Source: JBBQWT01 sp038210375
GTDB lineage: Bacteria; Acidobacteriota; Terriglobia; Terriglobales; Acidobacteriaceae
Direction of reading: 5' to 3'
DNA: 64,000 nt
NCBI GenBank assembly: GCA_038210375.1
Contig: JBBQWT010000002.1
Span: 163,034 to 227,033, forward strand
How positions within the stretch are numbered: the stretch's first letter is position 1; every line of letters begins with the position of its first letter. This document shows, in pieces, positions 8,186-16,986 of the stretch. The position numbers and the translations under genes were made by a program. The notes beneath the pieces were generated by a model, which was given only the letters and a program-made list of their open reading frames with translations, was not told the origin of the DNA and did no database searches.

Positions 8186-10069
8186 CTACCCGCGCGGCGC
8201 AGCTATTTGCGCAGCTCCCAGGCACGCCTGCACTTTTTCGACGATACCCTCGACGCTGAGCCCGTATTTCTTGCGCAAGGCGTCGACTTTTCCGTGTTCG
8301 ATAAACTGGTCGGGCCAACCCACCCGCACCACCGGCGTCCTGGTCCCCATCTCCGACAAACTTTCCATCACCGCGCTGCCGAAACCCCCGCGCAGGACGT
8401 GGTCTTCCAGAGTGACCACCACCTGGGCTCGTTCGCCGTACCGTTGCAGAATGCGCGTGTCCAGAGGCTTGGCAAAACGGGCGTTGATGATGGCCGTGGA
8501 GTGGCCGCCTTCTTCCAGAATCCTCGCAGCTTCATAGGCAAGTGGAAGCAGCGCGCCGTAAGAGAAAATAGCAACCTCGGAGCCGTCGCGCACCAATTCA
8601 GCCTCTCCGATGGCCAGCGCCGCGGGCTGGCTCTTGGGCAGGTTTCCCGGTCCGGTGCCACGCGGATAACGGATCGCCACCGGGCCATCATGGCCCAGCG
8701 CCGTGCATAACATGTCGGCGAATTCGTCTTCATCCTTAGGCGCCATCAGCACCATGTTGGGAATGCCGCGAAGGTAGCTGATATCGAACAGCCCGTGATG
8801 AGTGGGTCCATCGTCACCGGAAAGGCCGGCACGATCCATGCAGAAAACCACCGGCAGATTTTGCAGGGCAACGTCGTGCACGATCTGATCGAAGGATCGC
8901 TGAAGGAACGTCGAGTAAATCGCGCACACCGGCCTGAAACCTTTGGTCGCCATGCCTGCGGCAAAGAGCACCGCATGCTCCTCGGCGATGCCTACGTCAA
9001 AATATCGCTTGGGATGTACCGGCTGAAAACGCTCCAACCCGGTACCATTGGGCATCGCCGCGGTGATGGCAGCGATCTTGTCGTTCTGGTTCGCCAGCTT
9101 GATCAGCGTATCGGCAAACACTTCGGAATACGTAGGCTGGGTCGAAGGCGAAGTCTCGCCGGTGATCTTGTCATAAGGGCCCAAGCCGTGGAATTTCTTC
9201 TGCTTCGCCATCGCAGGCTCGAAACCCTTGCCCTTGGTGGTGATGGCATGCAATAGCACCGGCCGGTCCTGGTGTTTGAGAAATTCAAACATGTGGATCA
9301 GCATTCCCAGGTCATGGCCATCCACCGGACCATAATAAGTCAGTCCCAGTTCCTCGAAAATCAGGCTGGGCAATAGAAATCCCTTGGCGGTTTCCTCGGC
9401 TTTCCGCGCCATGTTGAGTGCGGTGTCGCCGATCAGTTCCATCACCCGCTTGGCGCGGTCACGCAAATATTGAAATGAAGGATTGGTGACGATCTGGTTT
9501 AGGTAGCTGGCGATCGCGCCCACATTCTTGTCGATCGACCACTCGTTATCGTTCAAGACCACGATCAAGCGCTTGGTCTGCGCCGCGATATTGTTCATGG
9601 CCTCGTATGAAATTCCGCAGGTAAATGCCGCATCGCCCGCCAGCGCCACCACGTGCTCCGTACCGCCCATCAGGTCACGTGCCACCGCCATTCCCAGCGC
9701 CGCGGAAAGAGCGGTGCCCGCGTGTCCCGCGCCGTAGCTGTCATGCGGACTTTCGGTGCGCAACATGAATCCGTTGAGCCCACCGGGCTGCCGGATGGTC
9801 GAAAAACGCTCGCGGCGCCCGGTGAGCAGCTTGTGCACGTACGCCTGGTGGCTGACGTCAAACAGGAAATGATCTTTGGGGGTATCGAAGACGTAGTGCA
9901 TCGCCAGGGTGAGCTCGACCACGCCAAGATTTGGCCCGATGTGCCCGCCGGTGGAGGAGAGCACTGAGATCAGCTCCTCGCGAATTTCCTGCGCCAGTTC
10001 CTTCAACTGGGGAATGGAAAGTTTCTTGATATCGCTGGGAGATTGAATCGAGCTTAGGTAATCGCTCAT
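8186..10069 (-). CDS. dxs: 1-deoxy-D-xylulose-5-phosphate synthase
   Basis: A 627-residue thiamine-diphosphate enzyme that condenses pyruvate and glyceraldehyde 3-phosphate to DXP, the first step of the MEP isoprenoid pathway in the cytoplasm. Visible features are GGHIGPNLGVVELT near the N-terminus, the ThDP/Mg motif GDAAFTCGISYEAMNN, the transketolase pyrimidine-binding segment GIAEEHAVLFAAGMA, DRAGLSGDDGPTHHG, and a C-terminal transketolase domain (YGALLPLAYEAARIL). The third residue of the GDG motif is Ala instead of Gly, probably a lineage variant. Length is normal. A small membrane-protein gene follows. Confidence 0.95.
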   Translation of the reverse strand: MSDYLSSIQSPSDIKKLSIPQLKELAQEIREELISVLSSTGGHIGPNLGVVELTLAMHYVFDTPKDHFLFDVSHQAYVHKLLTGRRERFSTIRQPGGLNGFMLRTESPHDSYGAGHAGTALSAALGMAVARDLMGGTEHVVALAGDAAFTCGISYEAMNNIAAQTKRLIVVLNDNEWSIDKNVGAIASYLNQIVTNPSFQYLRDRAKRVMELIGDTALNMARKAEETAKGFLLPSLIFEELGLTYYGPVDGHDLGMLIHMFEFLKHQDRPVLLHAITTKGKGFEPAMAKQKKFHGLGPYDKITGETSPSTQPTYSEVFADTLIKLANQNDKIAAITAAMPNGTGLERFQPVHPKRYFDVGIAEEHAVLFAAGMATKGFRPVCAIYSTFLQRSFDQIVHDVALQNLPVVFCMDRAGLSGDDGPTHHGLFDISYLRGIPNMVLMAPKDEDEFADMLCTALGHDGPVAIRYPRGTGPGNLPKSQPAALAIGEAELVRDGSEVAIFSYGALLPLAYEAARILEEGGHSTAIINARFAKPLDTRILQRYGERAQVVVTLEDHVLRGGFGSAVMESLSEMGTRTPVVRVGWPDQFIEHGKVDALRKKYGLSVEGIVEKVQACLGAAQIAAPRG

Positions 10070-10175
10070 AAATGGACTGGCCGTTCAAAGTATAAGATGC
10101 TCGCCACGCCCGGTTGTTGCGGATTAATTCTGCGGGGTGTGCTTCTCTCCCTCTGGGAACCGAGCCAGTCAGTGT

Positions 10176-11885
10176 TTACTTTTTGGCTGGTTTTCCGCCC
10201 GTGATCTTCTGCGTAACGTAGGGGCGCAGATTGCTGATACCCTTGCCTTCTTCGACCGTGATGGTCTCGCCGGCGGCGATGTTGGCGAGCCGATCGATTT
10301 GCCCGCTGGGCCAGTTCACTTCGATGGAATCCGCTTTACTCATGTTTCCCATGCCAAAGGTGAGCACCAATTCACTCTGCGATAAATAGCTGGATCCGCT
10401 GTGCAGCGTCTGCGACACCGTTTCCTTGCCGGATATAACCCGAACCAGGGCGCCGATTCCGTCGCGGTTCGACCGTATTCCGGCCAGCTTGATTCGCAGG
10501 CTGTAGTTGGTTCCGCCCTCGTTACGGAACAAATATACCCGGCCGCCGTTGGTCGTGGAAATCACGTCCAACGCGCCGTCGTTGTTGATGTCGGCGTAGG
10601 CCGCCCCGCGCGCCACCTTGGGCGCCGCAAATGCCGTCCCCATTTTGCTGGTGACTTCGGAAAATTTTCCTCCGCGCTGGTTGCGGAACAGGTGCGGAGG
10701 CTCGGCATAACTCACGTGCTTCTGCACCTTCTCGATCTCGTTCTCGATGTGGCCGTCAGCGACGAAGATATCGGGCCACCCGTCGTTGTCGTAGTCGAAG
10801 AAGAAACATCCAAAGCCCAGCGTCACCAGGGTGGCGTGGCCAATTTCGGAATGGGCCGCCTCGTCAACGAACAAACCGTTTCCCTCGTTGTGATAAAGCG
10901 AGAGCATCTGGTTTGAGAGGTTGGAAATCACCAGGCTGGGAAATCCCGAGTGATCGTAATCCGCCGCATCGATTCCCATTCCCGCGCGCGCCAATCCATC
11001 TTCGCTGAACGCGATTCCCGCCGCGATTCCTTTTTCCTCGAACGTGCCGTCGCGCTTGTTCAGGTAAAGCTTGTTGGGCTGGGTGTCGTTGGCCAGCACA
11101 ATATCCGGCCATCCGTCGCGGTTGTAGTCGATGATGGCGATGCCCAGGGTCTTCGACGTCGGGTCGTACAGCCCGGCTTTCTGGGTGACATCCTGAAACT
11201 TACCGTGCCCGAGATTGTGGTACAGCCGGGCAGAAGCGCCTTTATAGGATTCCGGGGTGCAATAGGATTTGTGTACGCCATCCAGCGAACAGAAGAGATC
11301 GTTTTTGATCGACCATTGAACGTAATTGCCGACGATCAGGTCGAGCTTGCCGTCGCGGTCATAATCCACCCAGGCCGCGCTGGTGGCAAAGTCATTTCCA
11401 CCCACCAGCCCCGCGCTCCTGGTTACATCGGTAAACGTGCCGTTGCCGTTGTTGTGAAAAAGGTGGTTCTGGTCGAGCGCGGTGATGAAGATATCGTCGA
11501 AGCCGTCGTTATCGTAATCCCCTATGGCAGATCCCAAGCCAAAAATGGAAATCGCCAGGCCCGCTTTGCGAGTGACGTCGGTGAAAGTCCCGTTGCGGTC
11601 GTTGTGGTAAAGCCGCGGAGTGGACGTCGCAGGCCCGTGTCCGGGCCAGTTCCTGCCGTTGACCAGCAGGATGTCCTGGTAGCCGTCGTTGTCATAATCA
11701 ATGAAGGCGGCGCCCGGTCCCATGGTCTCGGGCAGATACTTTTTCCCATACGCGCCATTGGTGTGGACAAAACGGATTCCAGCTTGCGCGGTAATGTCGC
11801 GAAAGGTGATATTTTGCGCGCGCAGCGGCGGCGCCGCCAGCACCCCGGCAGCGCAGTATAAAATCAGCAGTTTTATCCTGAACAT
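10176..11885 (-). CDS. CRTAC1-type FG-GAP/VCBS repeat protein with ASPIC/UnbV domain
   Basis: 569 residues with a signal peptide (LLILYCAAGVLAAPPLRAQ). The body is a chain of FG-GAP/VCBS beta-propeller blades with calcium-loop motifs such as DYDNDGYQDI, DYDRDGKLDL, DYNRDGWPDI and DYDNDGWPDIFVADG. The C-terminal region (NRDGIGALVRVISG ... INWPSG-like VNWPSGQIDRL) is an ASPIC/UnbV domain, so the protein is probably secreted or periplasmic. Its ATG overlaps the stop of the upstream multihaem gene by one base (TAATG), implying translational coupling. The function of this pairing is not established; a structural or ligand-binding role with the cytochrome is inference. Confidence 0.88.
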   Translation of the reverse strand: MFRIKLLILYCAAGVLAAPPLRAQNITFRDITAQAGIRFVHTNGAYGKKYLPETMGPGAAFIDYDNDGYQDILLVNGRNWPGHGPATSTPRLYHNDRNGTFTDVTRKAGLAISIFGLGSAIGDYDNDGFDDIFITALDQNHLFHNNGNGTFTDVTRSAGLVGGNDFATSAAWVDYDRDGKLDLIVGNYVQWSIKNDLFCSLDGVHKSYCTPESYKGASARLYHNLGHGKFQDVTQKAGLYDPTSKTLGIAIIDYNRDGWPDIVLANDTQPNKLYLNKRDGTFEEKGIAAGIAFSEDGLARAGMGIDAADYDHSGFPSLVISNLSNQMLSLYHNEGNGLFVDEAAHSEIGHATLVTLGFGCFFFDYDNDGWPDIFVADGHIENEIEKVQKHVSYAEPPHLFRNQRGGKFSEVTSKMGTAFAAPKVARGAAYADINNDGALDVISTTNGGRVYLFRNEGGTNYSLRIKLAGIRSNRDGIGALVRVISGKETVSQTLHSGSSYLSQSELVLTFGMGNMSKADSIEVNWPSGQIDRLANIAAGETITVEEGKGISNLRPYVTQKITGGKPAKK

Positions 11886-14836
11886 TATCGTGAGACCCGC
11901 AGGATGGCCGCGCCAGTCCGCCCGGCCATGTTTTTATTCTCCGCTGCCTGCGCGTGCTGGCGCAATCCCGCCAGTGGCACAGACCCGTGTTCGTGGATGG
12001 CCTGACGCTCGTTATTGTCTTGGGGATGAGCCTGCCGGTAGGGTCCGGTAATGGTCTGCGCGGATTCGTCAGCTTTGAATCTCAGATAGCGCACCTGGTG
12101 GTCCCGCGCTTTAGCTTGATCGCCCACGCCGTTGTAACACAGCATCAGGTTGTAATGCGCCTGCAAATCTTCGGGGTCTATGGCCAGTACCAGGTTGAAT
12201 CTCTGAATCGCGTCCTGGTAGCGGCGCTGCAGGAAAAGGATGCGGCCCAGATCGTTCTGGGCAACCCGGTCACGCGGATATTGCGCCACCACCTGCTGCA
12301 GGTGCGACGCCGCCTCGTCGTACTTCCCTTCCGCGCGCAAAACCTTGGCATAGAAAAAATGTGCGCGCGCCAGGATGGGGCTCAGCGCCAGCGCCTTCTC
12401 CAGCACCACGCGCCCGCGATCCATGTCGCCCTCCTGTACCGCGACCCGTCCCATGTTCACCCATCCGTCGGGGTTCCTGGGATCAATCTCCGTAACTTTT
12501 TGAAACGCCGCCTGCGCCCCTTTGAGGTCGCCTTGCAGAAACAGGCCGATGCCGTAGTCGTTCCATCGCTGCCAGTCGTCAGCTTGCAACGCCACCACCG
12601 GCAGCGGAGCCGGAGCGTTGCGCGGCGCCACCTGCAGCGTGACCTCGTTTTCCGCCATCACTTCGATGGGCACGTCGGGAATCTTCTCCTGTTTCGCAGA
12701 AACTCCTTGCAGGCTACCCGTAAAGACGTACTTGGTGTCGTCATAGCCCGGGGCCGCCGCCGGCCGTGGCAGGCTGGGATCGGCTACCCCGCCAAATGAA
12801 AACTGGGTGTTCCACCAGGCAAACTTTCGATACAGCAGCCGCGCATGCAGAGTGATCTGGTTGCCGGTGCTTTCGGGCACGTTCAAGCGGTAATGCACCG
12901 TGTCCGCCGCTCCCGGGGGAATCAGGTGGACGTAAACCGTCGCTCGCGAGGCCCACGCATTGCGCTTATTGATGGGGTTGCCGTGCTCGTCGATCTGCAG
13001 CGAGCGATAAAAGTGTGCGCCCTTTTCCACCGGGCCTTTGCCATTGTCTTCAACCTCGCCGCTCCAATAAACCGTTTGGCCTTTTTCGTCGATGCCTTTC
13101 AGCTCGACCCAGGTGTCATATGCGTCCACCGTGCCGCCGGGGAAAAAGTGCCCCAACTTTTTGGTCCGCACTACAACATCCACCCGCACGCTGTCGCCCC
13201 GCCGCACCGTCGCATGCACCCGGTTTAGGGGAGCGTTCACCGCCACCGCGTCACCGCCCCCCGCGGCGCTGACCGGGGCTTCGGCTTCCTCTCCCACAGC
13301 GAAGGTAGTGGATAATTCACTGCCTCCCGCCGCCACCGGCTTGCGTGCCTGCGTTCCACTTAACGCCTGCGCCGGGGACATGGCGAAGATGTCGATGGTC
13401 ATCACATTCTTTAAAAAGTTTTCTGTGACTTTGAGCTGTTCAGCATCCTCATTAGCGGTGGGCAGCGCGGTGTTAGCGCCGGGGAAGCGATGGGAGTGAA
13501 TCTGCCCGTGCACGTTTCCCGCATCCTCCGACGACGTCAGCGGCATATGGCAGTCGGCGCATTGCTGCGACTTCGCGGGATAATAAAACGACCGCGCGCC
13601 TTCGCCGGAGACGCCGCTGGCTTGCCAGTTGTCGTATTCGTTGAACCCGCGGATCCAGCGGTAATGGTTCACCGGAACATCCAGGTGGACTTTGTGGCAG
13701 GCGGCGCAGAATTCGGCAGGCTGGTCGCGCATGAACGGCTTGAGGAAGACCCTGCGATGGGGCTCGGGATTCAGTTGGATCACGAAATCGTGCAGCCGCC
13801 GCAGCACCGGGTTCTTTTCCGCCGCCAGTTCGTGCAGCGTGGGATATTCCAGGTAGAAATCTCCCTGCCCCATCGTGCTCTTCACCCGCGCGATGGAGTG
13901 GCACATCATGCAGCCCAGGCCGGCCTGCGCCTCGGGGGTATGCACGATCTGCTTGATCGGAGTATCCATCTTCCCGGCATACAGCACCGCGGGGTCATGG
14001 CATCCGCCGCACCATTTCGACGGCCCGGTGCCGACCGTGTCCTGCATGTACTCGATGCTCTTGCGATACCACTGGTTATTGAACGAAGAAAAGTGGTGGG
14101 CGGAGCTGTACCACTGCTTGTAGACCTCCTGGTGGCAGCGCTGGCAGGAATCGGATTCCATAAAAAACTTGCTGGGAATCTTCCGGTTGCCGTAAATCTG
14201 CGCCGAACTGGGAAAGAACGCGCCTTGCGGCCCGTCGCCCTCCCCTGCCATCGTCTCCGGGGGCATGGCCGGGTTCACGATGTGGAAGGACCGCTGCCAT
14301 TGCGACGTTCGCGCATACCAGGCTCCGGCGCCAAGCCCTGCCACAAGCAACAGACAAACCGGCGTGACCAGCAGCGGCTTCCCCCGGCCCCAGGCCATCC
14401 CGCCGCGGCCCGTCGCCGAGGAAGCTGCCGAGGAAATCGATGACGATAGAAGAATGCCGGCCCCGAGAGTTGAGAGGAAGACATGGCTATAAAGCAGCGT
14501 CCAATGCGAACGAGCGGTGCCGGTAAATATCATCGCCACGCCCAGCAGCGCGCCGATCGCCACCAGCAGCCATCCACTCGCGCTGAGCAGGCCGCGAGAT
14601 TTTAACCCGCCCCACAACACCGGGACCAATAGGAGTGTGGTGATGACTCCCGCGACTAAATGCAGTATCACGACAACGGCGTAGAAAATGTTGGCTTGGG
14701 GAAAAGCAAATAGATAGGCCGCCGAAACAGTAAGAAAGATCAGCAGACCCGGCAGAAGTTTGCGGCGGGAAGCTGATTCGCGCAAGTTGGCGGTTTTGGC
14801 CCCTCGCAACTTACCTGCGCCGGAAGGAGTCAACAA
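11885..14836 (-). CDS. Five-haem c-type cytochrome with N-terminal membrane helices and C-terminal TPR
   Basis: 983 residues. The N-terminus (about 25-175) has four to five hydrophobic helices, two of which span LLPGLLIFLTVSAAYLFAF and FYAVVVILHLVAGVITTLL. Five CxxCH haem c sites follow at residues about 231 (CQRCH), 276 (CGGCH), 309 (CMMCH), 377 (CAACH) and 426 (CADCH), with many additional His that could act as distal ligands. A beta-rich region comes next, and residues about 755-930 form TPR repeats (WVNMGRVAVQEGDMDRG, AHFFYAKVLRAEGKYDEA). It is likely an extracytoplasmic, membrane-anchored electron-transfer protein. It is coupled to the CRTAC1-type gene downstream. Haem sites are seen directly; redox partner and role are unknown. 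Confidence 0.88.
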   Translation of the reverse strand: MLTPSGAGKLRGAKTANLRESASRRKLLPGLLIFLTVSAAYLFAFPQANIFYAVVVILHLVAGVITTLLLVPVLWGGLKSRGLLSASGWLLVAIGALLGVAMIFTGTARSHWTLLYSHVFLSTLGAGILLSSSISSAASSATGRGGMAWGRGKPLLVTPVCLLLVAGLGAGAWYARTSQWQRSFHIVNPAMPPETMAGEGDGPQGAFFPSSAQIYGNRKIPSKFFMESDSCQRCHQEVYKQWYSSAHHFSSFNNQWYRKSIEYMQDTVGTGPSKWCGGCHDPAVLYAGKMDTPIKQIVHTPEAQAGLGCMMCHSIARVKSTMGQGDFYLEYPTLHELAAEKNPVLRRLHDFVIQLNPEPHRRVFLKPFMRDQPAEFCAACHKVHLDVPVNHYRWIRGFNEYDNWQASGVSGEGARSFYYPAKSQQCADCHMPLTSSEDAGNVHGQIHSHRFPGANTALPTANEDAEQLKVTENFLKNVMTIDIFAMSPAQALSGTQARKPVAAGGSELSTTFAVGEEAEAPVSAAGGGDAVAVNAPLNRVHATVRRGDSVRVDVVVRTKKLGHFFPGGTVDAYDTWVELKGIDEKGQTVYWSGEVEDNGKGPVEKGAHFYRSLQIDEHGNPINKRNAWASRATVYVHLIPPGAADTVHYRLNVPESTGNQITLHARLLYRKFAWWNTQFSFGGVADPSLPRPAAAPGYDDTKYVFTGSLQGVSAKQEKIPDVPIEVMAENEVTLQVAPRNAPAPLPVVALQADDWQRWNDYGIGLFLQGDLKGAQAAFQKVTEIDPRNPDGWVNMGRVAVQEGDMDRGRVVLEKALALSPILARAHFFYAKVLRAEGKYDEAASHLQQVVAQYPRDRVAQNDLGRILFLQRRYQDAIQRFNLVLAIDPEDLQAHYNLMLCYNGVGDQAKARDHQVRYLRFKADESAQTITGPYRQAHPQDNNERQAIHEHGSVPLAGLRQHAQAAENKNMAGRTGAAILRVSR

Positions 14837-15210
14837 TCCTCCGCCAGTGGGAACCGGCCATGACTCACGAGATTCAAGTGCTTGCGTGCGGCAGAGCCGA
14901 GCACTCTCTTGATCAAATTTAGCATTAACTTCGATGTCCCATGAACTTTAAGTTGGCCAGATGTAGCGGCGCAGCATAAAGCAAACAAGCATGACCGGTA
15001 AATGGGGTGCGGCATTGCGAAGAAGGATATTACAAGCGAGAGTAACCGCACTCAATAATGGTTTTGAATTATTGACTGCGGTTTGTCGATTCGCGGAGAG
15101 CGGGTAAGCGACATCGTTGCTCCGGCGGCCGCTTTGAGTTCAATCCACATTCCTCGGTGTCAGACTGGCGTCTCGTTGGGGGGACGGCGTGAAGCAGTTC
15201 CCTGGAATCC
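14837..15210. other. Intergenic region without a supported gene
   Basis: Between the cytochrome gene and the terminator of the OmpA-like gene. Short open frames exist but lack a ribosome site, family resemblance or coding-like composition. The part next to 14836 presumably holds the promoter of the cytochrome operon, but no convincing -35/-10 pair could be picked out. Confidence 0.4.
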
Positions 15211-15240
15211 AAAAAAAAGGCCGGTCATCGCTGACCGGCC
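15211..15240 (-). terminator. Rho-independent terminator of the OmpA-like gene
   Basis: On the minus strand, GGCCGGTCA pairs with TGACCGGCC over a 4-nt loop (15219-15240), followed directly by eight T residues (A-run 15211-15218 on the plus strand). It lies 18 nt after the stop of the OmpA-like gene. This is the clearest terminator in the window. Confidence 0.92.
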
Positions 15241-15257
15241 ATGGGGAATTCCCCGAT

Positions 15258-16742
15258 TCAGAAGGTGGCGCCGGCAGGCACCAGCCAGATTTGGGTGTCG
15301 TGGCCGCCGGTCGTGCCCAGGCGGTTTTCAATTCTGCCGGGGTCGATTCCCTTTTCTTTAACCAGGTAATCACGCGCATTCAACCCGCGTCGCGATGCCA
15401 GTTGTTGGGCGTGGACCTCATCACTGTCGGCGTTGCTAATCAGCACCACTTTGGTGTCAGGTTCGCGTTGCAGTCGCAGCGCCACATCGTCCAGAATGGC
15501 CTTGGACACATTGTCCACCCGCGCGCCGTTGCGCTTGAAGTCAACATGGTTCAAATTGGCGGCTTGTGCGGGAGCCGGTACCACCGGCGTCGGCACGGCT
15601 TCCACTTGCACCTTGGTATTGGCGCTCGCGGTGAGCGGACTGGGTCGGTTGTCGCTGGCAGTGCCGGTTACGGTGATCACCGACGGCTTTACCCCGGTAG
15701 TGTCCAGGGTGACGCTCGGCCCGCTTCCTGAAATCAAACCGGCGGTCGCCGAGTAGCTGTAGGTCAGCGGGTGATTATCCGCGTTACTCACCGCTGCTGT
15801 GATGGTCGAAGGGCTTCCCGATTGCACCACCGCCGGATTTGCCGACAGGGTCATGGTCAATGCCGCGGGCGCTCTTACGGTGAAGGAGGCGTTGCACATG
15901 GCGGTTTGCCGGTGTCCATCGCTGAGGTTGGCGGTGACCGGGTAAGTACCGGGGGCGAGGCCCGCGGTATCGATCTGGGCGGTGGCGCCAGTGCCCGAGA
16001 CTTTCACGCCGCTGCCGCTCCAGTTATAGGTAACCGTGTGCCGCGGGTTGAAATTAGATGCGCTCGCCGATACCGTTACCGGCTCGCCGGCCAGTACTTC
16101 TGAAGGCTGCATGGAGCAGGAAGCGGATGGTGGTATGCCGGCTTCGCCTCCGCCCAGGTTCACTACCAGGCCGGTGCTCAGGCGATATCCCATCAAGGTA
16201 GTGGGTGTCGGCTTGAATGCCGGAGCGGGCCCGAGGAAACCGAAATCATGCCGCGCCCACTGGTAATCCGCCTGCGCCAGCCGCAGCGAAAGATGCGGCA
16301 TCACCCGCCAGTCGATGCCGCCTCCAGCCAGGATGCCGGGTCCGCTATCGGTGCGGGGAAAGTTGGTGGGCCGGAAGCGATGCAGCCCTCCCATCACGTG
16401 CACAAATGGAGTCAGGCGCGCGTACGGAGCCCGCGCCGTCAGGCCCGCCTGGTAGGTTTCGATCTTGCAGTGGCACGAAAATGTGGCGTAGTCGAAGCTG
16501 GCGCCTAAATAGCGATTAAAGAAATAGGTGGCATTGGCGTTGAACCCTGATATTCCGGGCACCGAGCTGAAAGCATCGATGGGAACGCCTCCGATGCTTC
16601 CTCCGGGGTGCAGAAAGGAATAGCCGGCGAAGATATCCACCTTGGAGGGCGCCTCATCTTGAGCAACCGCGTGGACTGCCGGCAGCGTGCACAACGCCAG
16701 CGATATGATGCCTGCCCAATTTCGAACCTTGGAAAATAACAT
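15258..16742 (-). CDS. Outer-membrane protein with OmpA-type C-terminal domain
   Basis: 494 residues. A signal peptide (GIISLALCTLPAVHAVAQ) is followed by an N-terminal beta-barrel-like region starting VDIFAGYSFLHPGG. Two PKD/Ig-like segments (TVSASASNFNPRHTVTYNW, TITAAVSNADNHPLTYSYS) come next, then a C-terminal OmpA/MotB-type domain (NADSDEVHAQQLASRRG, ARDYLVKEKGIDPGRIENR) that in the family binds peptidoglycan. It probably anchors the outer membrane to the wall. The start is supported by GGAGG 8 nt upstream of ATG 16742. It is monocistronic, with a strong terminator at 15211-15240. Confidence 0.85.
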   Translation of the reverse strand: MLFSKVRNWAGIISLALCTLPAVHAVAQDEAPSKVDIFAGYSFLHPGGSIGGVPIDAFSSVPGISGFNANATYFFNRYLGASFDYATFSCHCKIETYQAGLTARAPYARLTPFVHVMGGLHRFRPTNFPRTDSGPGILAGGGIDWRVMPHLSLRLAQADYQWARHDFGFLGPAPAFKPTPTTLMGYRLSTGLVVNLGGGEAGIPPSASCSMQPSEVLAGEPVTVSASASNFNPRHTVTYNWSGSGVKVSGTGATAQIDTAGLAPGTYPVTANLSDGHRQTAMCNASFTVRAPAALTMTLSANPAVVQSGSPSTITAAVSNADNHPLTYSYSATAGLISGSGPSVTLDTTGVKPSVITVTGTASDNRPSPLTASANTKVQVEAVPTPVVPAPAQAANLNHVDFKRNGARVDNVSKAILDDVALRLQREPDTKVVLISNADSDEVHAQQLASRRGLNARDYLVKEKGIDPGRIENRLGTTGGHDTQIWLVPAGATF

Positions 16743-16986
16743 GCGTAGTTCCTCCGAACATCAAACTCGAATCTTGCAATGCCGCTGTTACTAAAACTGC
16801 GCTAAACCGGTTCCGCGCCCGCCCAGGTTTCCTCAGGCTCCGCCCGCGATTGCAATGCAATGGTGAAACTTTCCACTTCGCACTCTCCGCCTTGTAGTCA
16901 CTTTGGGACCTGCCGCCCGTGCTATCCGGTCCTGGGCCCCCGGCGGGAGTGGTTACCGCGCCGGAAGCCTGACCGCTTTCGCAGCG

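Noticed and set aside
10950..11861. Antisense open frame of 303 residues opposite the CRTAC1-type gene
   Set aside because: It is the mirror of the repeated FG-GAP codons, with Val/Gly-rich low-complexity product and no start signal.
14830..15051. Minus-strand frame of 73 residues before the cytochrome gene
   Set aside because: No ribosome site or family resemblance. It lies where the cytochrome promoter is expected.
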